Shown: piece after piece, positions 1-5,200 of the stretch
How positions within the stretch are numbered: the stretch's first letter is position 1
How the letters are laid out: each line of letters opens with the position of its first letter
DNA from: Ga0077536 sp043744805
Lineage (GTDB): Bacteria > Pseudomonadota > Gammaproteobacteria > Ga0077536
Direction of reading: 5' to 3'
NCBI GenBank assembly: GCA_043744805.1
Contig: JAYTTZ010000201.1
Coordinates: 1 to 6,144, forward strand
Length of the DNA: 6,144 nt
Made by a program: the position numbers and the translations under genes
The notes under the pieces: generated by a model
Told to the model about the DNA's origin: nothing
Databases searched by the model: none
The model's input: the letters and a program-made list of their open reading frames with translations, nothing else

Positions 1-17
1 CTCGGGACAAACAAGCC

Positions 18-37
18 TTCAACCGCTTTCAACCGCT
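18..37. repeat. Perfect 10-bp tandem duplication
   Basis: The decamer ttcaaccgct occurs twice in direct succession (18-27 and 28-37) with no mismatch. It lies in non-coding sequence just before the REP-like element. It may be a slippage product; no function can be assigned. Confidence 0.8.
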
Positions 38-50
38 TCGGCCGCACACA

Positions 51-106
51 CCGTTCGCCCTGAGCCCGTCGAAGCCTGTCCTGAGCTCATCGAAGGGGGT
101 GAACGG
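51..106. repeat. REP-like inverted repeat with internal direct repeats
   Basis: The outer arms are ccgttcgccc (51-60) and gggtgaacgg (97-106). They are reverse complements apart from one position, which would form a G:U pair in RNA. Between them sit two 16-bp direct copies of the core cctgagcycrtcgaag (59-74 and 80-95) that differ at two positions and repeat every 21 bp. This core belongs to a family of palindromic intergenic repeats that is common in beta- and gammaproteobacterial genomes (established knowledge; not searched here). It probably marks an intergenic region and could fold in RNA as a terminator or stabiliser for an upstream gene outside the window. Confidence 0.75.
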
Positions 107-164
107 CGGCAGGCTGCCCGAGAGTTCGGAACGGCCATTTAGAGAGTCCGGCTCTGGATTGGCT

Positions 165-170
165 TAAGAT
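165..170 (+). promoter_or_regulatory. Weak candidate -10 element for uup
   Basis: TAAGAT matches the sigma70 -10 consensus TATAAT at four of six positions, including the conserved first TA and final T. It lies in the only relatively AT-rich patch (about 137-170) of the leader. A transcript starting a few bases downstream would have a leader of roughly 65 nt. No good -35 hexamer is visible at 16-18 bp spacing, so this is only the best available candidate. Confidence 0.25.
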
Positions 171-181
171 GCGGGCACCCC

Positions 182-198
182 GCCGACACCGCGTCGGC
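182..198 (+). other. Small GC hairpin in the uup leader
   Basis: gccgac (182-187) and gtcggc (193-198) form a six-base-pair stem with a five-base loop. The nonamer caccccgcc occurs just before and overlapping it (176-184) and again at 206-214. No U-tract follows, so it is not an intrinsic terminator. In DNA this GC-rich such hairpins arise easily by chance, and a regulatory role is unproven. Confidence 0.3.
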
Positions 199-242
199 CG
201 CTGGACACCCCGCCATAACGCCCCGAACACCCGCCCCACGCC

Positions 243-2174
243 ATGACCCTCCTCACCTTCGACGACATCTCCCTCGACTTCGGCGACCAGATCATCCTCA
301 AGGCCGCCAGCTTTTCGGTGGTCGAGGGCGAGCGCGTGTGCGTCATCGGGCGCAACGGCGCGGGCAAGTCCACCCTCCTGCGCATCGTGGCCGGGGAGCA
401 GCAGTTCGATCGCGGTGATCTGAAACTGCGCAACAACCTCAAGGTGAGCAAGCTGGCGCAAGCCCTGCCCGCAACCCTGGCGCAGACTGTCAATGAATTC
501 GTGGCCGATGGCCTGGCGGACCTTGCTTCGTACATCGTCGCCTGGCAGGAGATCGCGGCCTCCAATCCGGACGCCGCCGCGCTCCGGCGCATGGACGAAC
601 TGCAGCGGCACATCGACGCGCACGGCGGCTGGCACTTCGAGCAGCGGGTGTCTACCGTGCTCTCCGAACTCGATCTGCCGGGCGAGCAGCGCCTGGGCGA
701 TCTCTCCGGTGGTTGGCAGCGCCGCGCCGCGCTCGCCAAGGCGCTGGTGTGTAACCCCGATCTCCTGCTGCTCGACGAACCCACCAACCACCTCGATCTG
801 AGCACCATCACCTGGCTCGAACAGAAGGTGCTGAACTTCCAGGGCAGCGTGCTGTTCATCACCCATGACCGTGCCTTCCTGCAGCGGGTGGCGACGCGCA
901 TCCTCGAAATTGATCGCGGTCGGCTCACCGACTGGCCCGGCAACTACGCGGACTACCTCGCCAACAAGGCCAAGGCCCTCGAAGACGAAGCGCGGCACAA
1001 CGCGCTGTTCGACAAGAAGCTAGGGCAGGAGGAGGCCTGGATCCGCCAGGGCGTGAAAGCGCGGCGCACCCGCAACGAAGGCCGGGTACGTGCGCTGCAC
1101 TCCCTGCGCGATGAGTCCGACGCCCGCATCAAGCCGCTGGCGGCACCGCGCATCCACGTCGAAGAAGCCGATCCGTCCAGCCGCAAGGTGATCGAGGCGC
1201 GCAACCTCGTGCACGGCTTCGGCGGGCCGCCGGTCATCAAGGGCGTGTCGGTCAAGATCATGCGGGGCGAACGCATCGGGCTGGTCGGCAACAACGGCGT
1301 GGGCAAGAGCACCTTGCTCAAGATCCTGTTGGGCGAGATCGAGCCGGAAGGGGGTTCCGTGAAGCTCGGGATGAACCTCGAGATTGGCTACTTCGACCAG
1401 ATGCGGCGCGATCTGGATCCCACCAAGACCGTGGCGGAAGTAGTGGGCGACGGCAGCGACACGGTGCTGGTGGACGGCCGCGAGCGCCACATCATCGGCT
1501 ACCTGCGCGGCTTCCTGTTCAGCGCCGAGCGCTGCTCCACGCCCGTGCGCGCGCTGTCGGGCGGCGAGTGCAACCGGGTGATCCTCGCCCGCATGTTCAC
1601 CCGGCCCAGCAACCTGCTGGTGCTCGACGAACCCACCAACGATCTCGACGTCGAGACCCTGGACGTGCTGGAAGCGCGCCTCGCGGAGTACAGCGGCACG
1701 CTCATCGTGGTCAGCCACGATCGCGCCTTCATGGACAACGTGGTGAGCAGCGTGCTGGTGTTCGAGCAAAACGGGCGCATCGAACCCTATCCCGGCGGCT
1801 ACAGCGACTGGGCGGCACGCGGGCGGAAGCTCGCCGAGACCGACAATCCCAATCGCGGCAAGCCGCGCAACGAGCCGGCGCCCGCAGTGGTCGCCAAGCC
1901 CGCTGCCGCGCCCGCGCCAGCACCGCAGCCCCCGACACCGGCCAAGCTGAGCTACAAGCTCAAGTCCGAACTTGAACAACTCCCCGGCAAAATCGAATCA
2001 CAGGAAGCCACCGTGGCCGCGCTCACCGCCGACACCACCGAGCCTGGCTTCTACCAGCGGCCGCACCAGGAAACCCAGGAGGTGTTGAACCAGCTCGTGG
2101 CCGCACAAACGGCGCTTGAAGTTCTCTACGAACGCTGGACCGCACTCGAAGCCCTGCAGTCCGGGGGGTGCTGA
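243..2174 (+). CDS. uup: ABC-F family ATPase Uup
   Basis: This encodes a complete 643-residue cytoplasmic ABC-F protein with two ATPase domains and no membrane segment. Domain 1 has Walker A GRNGAGKST (36-44), signature LSGGW (154-158), Walker B LLLLDEP with catalytic Glu179, and switch His208. The inter-domain linker, rich in Arg and Lys, covers about 240-310. Domain 2 has Walker A GNNGVGKST (349-357), signature LSGGE (438-442), Walker B with Glu463, and His492. A Pro/Ala-rich hinge (about 541-567) leads to a charged coiled-coil domain (568-640) beginning KLSYKLKSELEQLPGKIE. That C-terminal domain, together with the LSGGW signature, separates Uup from EttA, YheS and YbiT. In E. coli, Uup binds DNA through this domain, limits precise transposon excision and tandem-repeat deletion, and affects ribosome assembly. 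The start MTLLTFDDISLDFG aligns with the usual Uup N-terminus, although no Shine-Dalgarno sequence precedes it. Cys443 directly after the second signature is unusual, since Arg is common there. Confidence 0.95.
   Translation: MTLLTFDDISLDFGDQIILKAASFSVVEGERVCVIGRNGAGKSTLLRIVAGEQQFDRGDLKLRNNLKVSKLAQALPATLAQTVNEFVADGLADLASYIVAWQEIAASNPDAAALRRMDELQRHIDAHGGWHFEQRVSTVLSELDLPGEQRLGDLSGGWQRRAALAKALVCNPDLLLLDEPTNHLDLSTITWLEQKVLNFQGSVLFITHDRAFLQRVATRILEIDRGRLTDWPGNYADYLANKAKALEDEARHNALFDKKLGQEEAWIRQGVKARRTRNEGRVRALHSLRDESDARIKPLAAPRIHVEEADPSSRKVIEARNLVHGFGGPPVIKGVSVKIMRGERIGLVGNNGVGKSTLLKILLGEIEPEGGSVKLGMNLEIGYFDQMRRDLDPTKTVAEVVGDGSDTVLVDGRERHIIGYLRGFLFSAERCSTPVRALSGGECNRVILARMFTRPSNLLVLDEPTNDLDVETLDVLEARLAEYSGTLIVVSHDRAFMDNVVSSVLVFEQNGRIEPYPGGYSDWAARGRKLAETDNPNRGKPRNEPAPAVVAKPAAAPAPAPQPPTPAKLSYKLKSELEQLPGKIESQEATVAALTADTTEPGFYQRPHQETQEVLNQLVAAQTALEVLYERWTALEALQSGGC
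1863..1946 (+). other. Uup Pro/Ala-rich interdomain hinge
   Basis: Residues 541-568 are dominated by Pro and Ala, with alternating PAPAP-type runs and few charges. They connect the second ATPase domain to the C-terminal coiled coil. This is probably a flexible tether that lets the DNA-binding domain move independently. Such hinges vary in length and composition between Uup homologues, so this stretch should be poorly conserved. Confidence 0.65.
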
Positions 2175-2200
2175 CCCACAGACGCGCGGCGCCCGCGCCT
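2175..2200. other. 26-bp convergent gap with GC hairpin
   Basis: Only 26 bases separate the uup stop from the stop of the minus-strand RTX gene. They contain a six-base-pair inverted repeat, gcgcgg (2184-2189) and ccgcgc (2193-2198), with a three-base loop. The hairpin could act on both converging transcripts, but no T-run follows it on either strand, so it is not a classical rho-independent terminator. Transcripts may instead end by Rho or run into the opposing gene. Confidence 0.35.
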
Positions 2201-5200
2201 TCAATGCCAGGTTGCCGCAAGCACGGGCTCCAGGGCAAACAGCGCGGCCGCTGACAACGGTCGGGCGAGTGCTGGCCCCGGATCGAAGCGCGCCATGGCG
2301 TCCAGCAAGGCATCGACGTCGCCGGCCGCGAGTCGCGGCCCTGCGCTGATCCGGATGGACTCGATCCGCGCGGCCGGAGCGCTGAACCAGTGCTCGACAC
2401 GCAGTCCATCCGCGGTGCCACGCAGGCCCAGCGCCAGCGCATCGCCTTCCCGCCACAGCGCTATGTCCTGCGGCTGCACGCCGCGCAGCAGGATTTCATC
2501 GTGTCCGCCCGCATCGTCGTCGTGGATCTTGTCCTGTCCGGCACCGCGCTCGAAGACATAGCGGTCATCGCCCGGGCCGCCGTCCAGCACGTCATCGCCA
2601 GACCCGCCACGCAGCAGATCGTCACCCGCGCCACCCTCCAGCAGATCGGCACCGGGCCCGCCGCCAAGGACGTCGTTGCCCTCCTCGCCAGACAGGCTGT
2701 CGTTACCGCGGCGACCCAGGAGATGGTCGGCCAGGCGCGTGCCCACGAGCGCGTCATCACTGGATGAACCTGCGAGGGTCGGCGCGTCGTCTTCCACCAG
2801 CAGGAGGAAATCGCGGGTGCTGCTTGCGCCAAAAGTGTCAGTGGCCTCGAGGGTAAGTTGCAGCCGACCTGCGGTTGCCGCCTGGCCCGCAAGACGATGC
2901 GTGGCAGGATCGAAAGACAGGCCTGCCGGCAATGCGTCGTCGCGGGCCGCTACGTGCCATTCGAGTCGGTCGAGCGGGTCGGGATCCAGCATGCTCGCTG
3001 CCGGCAGATCCAGCGTGAACGGGTGTCCGAAGTAGCTGCGAAACACCGGCAAGTGCTCCCCGGGATGCGGCGCGCGATTCACCAGCGCTTCAAGCGCAAG
3101 CGGCGGCGCATCACCCAACTGCAAGCCTTCGATGCGCGCGTCCAGCGCACCGTGCCAGTTGCTGATGCGGATTTGCGTGCCTGCGTCGCGCACCAGCACG
3201 AGATCCAGCGCTTCATGCCGGAATGCGATCGCCGACACCTGCGCGACGTCCGTCAGCACCAGCAAATCTTGTCCGGCAGTATCGACCAGCACGTCGTTGC
3301 CGCTGCCGGCGGAGAACACGTAAGTGTCGTTACCTGCGCCACCCTCCAGCGTGTCGTTACCCGCACCCCCTTCGAGCAGATCGGCGCCTTCCCGCGCACG
3401 CAGTCGGTCCGCTGTGCTGCTGCCGCGCAGGTGATCGTCCACCGGGCTGCCTTCGACCGCGAAGCCTTCGGCAAGCAGCCTCGCGTAGTCGATGGCCGTG
3501 CCGTCCGCGAACACGATCTCGCCGAGGCCCGAAGGCCCGTCGGGTAGCCGCGCCGGATCGAGATCTTCCAGGTGGATTCGTGGCCCCTGCGTGCCCGTGT
3601 CCAGGCGCACGACCCCTGCGTGCAGGCTGAGCGTGGCGGCAGTGACCCCAGGCGGCAGGATCAGTCGATCCTGGCTGGCATTGCGCAAGTGGATATCAAT
3701 TTCAGAGAGGCTCGCCACGCGGTACTCGTTCTGCCCGGCGCCACCCCGCAGCTGCACCTGTGCGCCCGCCGTTGCCGCGATGATCACGGTGTTGCGGCCG
3801 GCCCCGGGGTCGACGGCAGTGCTCCCCCCACCCCGGACCACCACCACGTCGTTGCCCGCGCCGGCGAACACCTCGCCGCCGGAGGCATCGATTTCGTCGT
3901 CCTCCGCACTGCCAAGGGTCAGCGCCGAAGCGAAGGCCGCGCGCCCATAAATCAGGAAGCTCGCACCGCTGGCTTCATCGAGACCAAGGATGTCGCCGTT
4001 GCCGTCACCGTTGACGTCGCCCGCCGCGCGCAACTGATGCACGCGGGCATGGCCGGTGCCGGGCTCTGGAAACGCAAGCAGGAAGCCGTTCACGCCGTCC
4101 AGCAGGTTGAGATCGAGCAGCACGGCCTGGTCGCGGCGTCCGAACACCACGGCGCCGAACGCCCTGCCCTCGGTGTAGAGGTACGGCGCGGAGCCCACGC
4201 CAAGATCGGCGAGACCATCGCCGTTCACGTCGCCGAGCGGCGCCAGTTCGCCCCATCCACTGGCCGCCTCGGCGCCCCCGGGATTGAAGTGTGGATAGCC
4301 GTCGTAAGGCGGACACGCCAAGGCCAGCGCGCGTCCCGCCAGCGCAGCGCCAAGATCCAGGGTTGCGGTGTCGCCGGCGGCACCAAACACGACGCCCTGC
4401 CAGGGCCGTTGCTCGCTGACGAGCAGCCCCGAGATCGCGAAATCACCGCGGCCGTCGCCGTTGAAATCGCCGAGCGGGAGCAAGGTGCGCAGGGCCAGGG
4501 ATTGCGCGCCGTACGTGATCGTGGGCAGGCCCGCAAAGGGATTTGGAGGGCTCCACTCGAACCGGGCCAGGGACGGCAAACTGTCGAAGTCCGTGGTCGC
4601 AGGCCAGTGCCCACGGTGCGCCAGCAGGACCCTTGGCTCCGGATCTTCGGCAGTCGCGGCCGGATCGAGCAGCACGTCGTCGCGCCCGTCGCCGTCCACG
4701 TCCACGCGCAGCGGCTGGAACTGCGCAAGGCCGCGCGCGCCCTGCACCCAGTCAGGCGCATCGACCAGGGTGACGCCCCGGGCCGTGGCGAGATCAAGCG
4801 TCGCGCCCTGGCGCGTGCGCTGCCCGAACACGATGCGCTCACCGATGAGGAGATCGGCAAAGCCATCGCCATCGAGATCGCCCAGCGCGGCCACCGCCCG
4901 GGTGGACGGCGTGGCGAAGGGCTCCACTGCTGGCGTAATCCACATGCCGTTGCCGCCATCCAGGGACGCGGTGGAAAACACCGCCGCTGCGCCCGGCGCA
5001 AACGGCGGCACCACGTCCAGCCCGAAGCGCTGGCTGGCGCTGAGTCCATCGCCGTCCACGGCCGTGACCTGCACGGTGAGCGAGAGCAAGGACTCGCTGG
5101 GTGCAATCCCAAGGAAGCGCCCGGCCGATGCATCGAATTGCAACCAGCGCGGCAAGGCCTGGCCATTGGCCAGGGTCGCGTGCAGGGTGAGCGCACTGTC

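Larger units (their letters stand above)
1..242. other. Intergenic leader upstream of uup
   Basis: No convincing gene lies here. All three plus-strand frames are open only for short stretches from the left edge. They end at stops at 61-63, 140-142 and 165-167, and their translations across 51-106 are just readings of a palindromic repeat. The tail of an upstream gene ending within the first 170 bases cannot be fully excluded, but nothing in the translations is recognisable. The region holds a tandem 10-bp duplication, a REP-like element, a small hairpin and a weak promoter candidate, each listed separately. Confidence 0.6.

Noticed and set aside
160..174. Sigma54-type promoter (tggc...gc) before uup
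   Set aside because: The GG and GC dinucleotides are not separated by the required ten bases.
87..998. A 303-codon minus-strand frame that starts inside uup and runs into the leader
   Set aside because: It is antisense to the first ATPase domain of uup, and its end reads through the repeat-bearing leader; no domain is visible.
1020..1979. A 319-codon minus-strand frame inside uup
   Set aside because: It lies antisense to conserved ATPase motifs and shows no family features; a shadow of uup.
3317..3451. CRISPR-like array
   Set aside because: The regular 27-bp spacing is contiguous coding repeat of RTX nonapeptides with no spacers.
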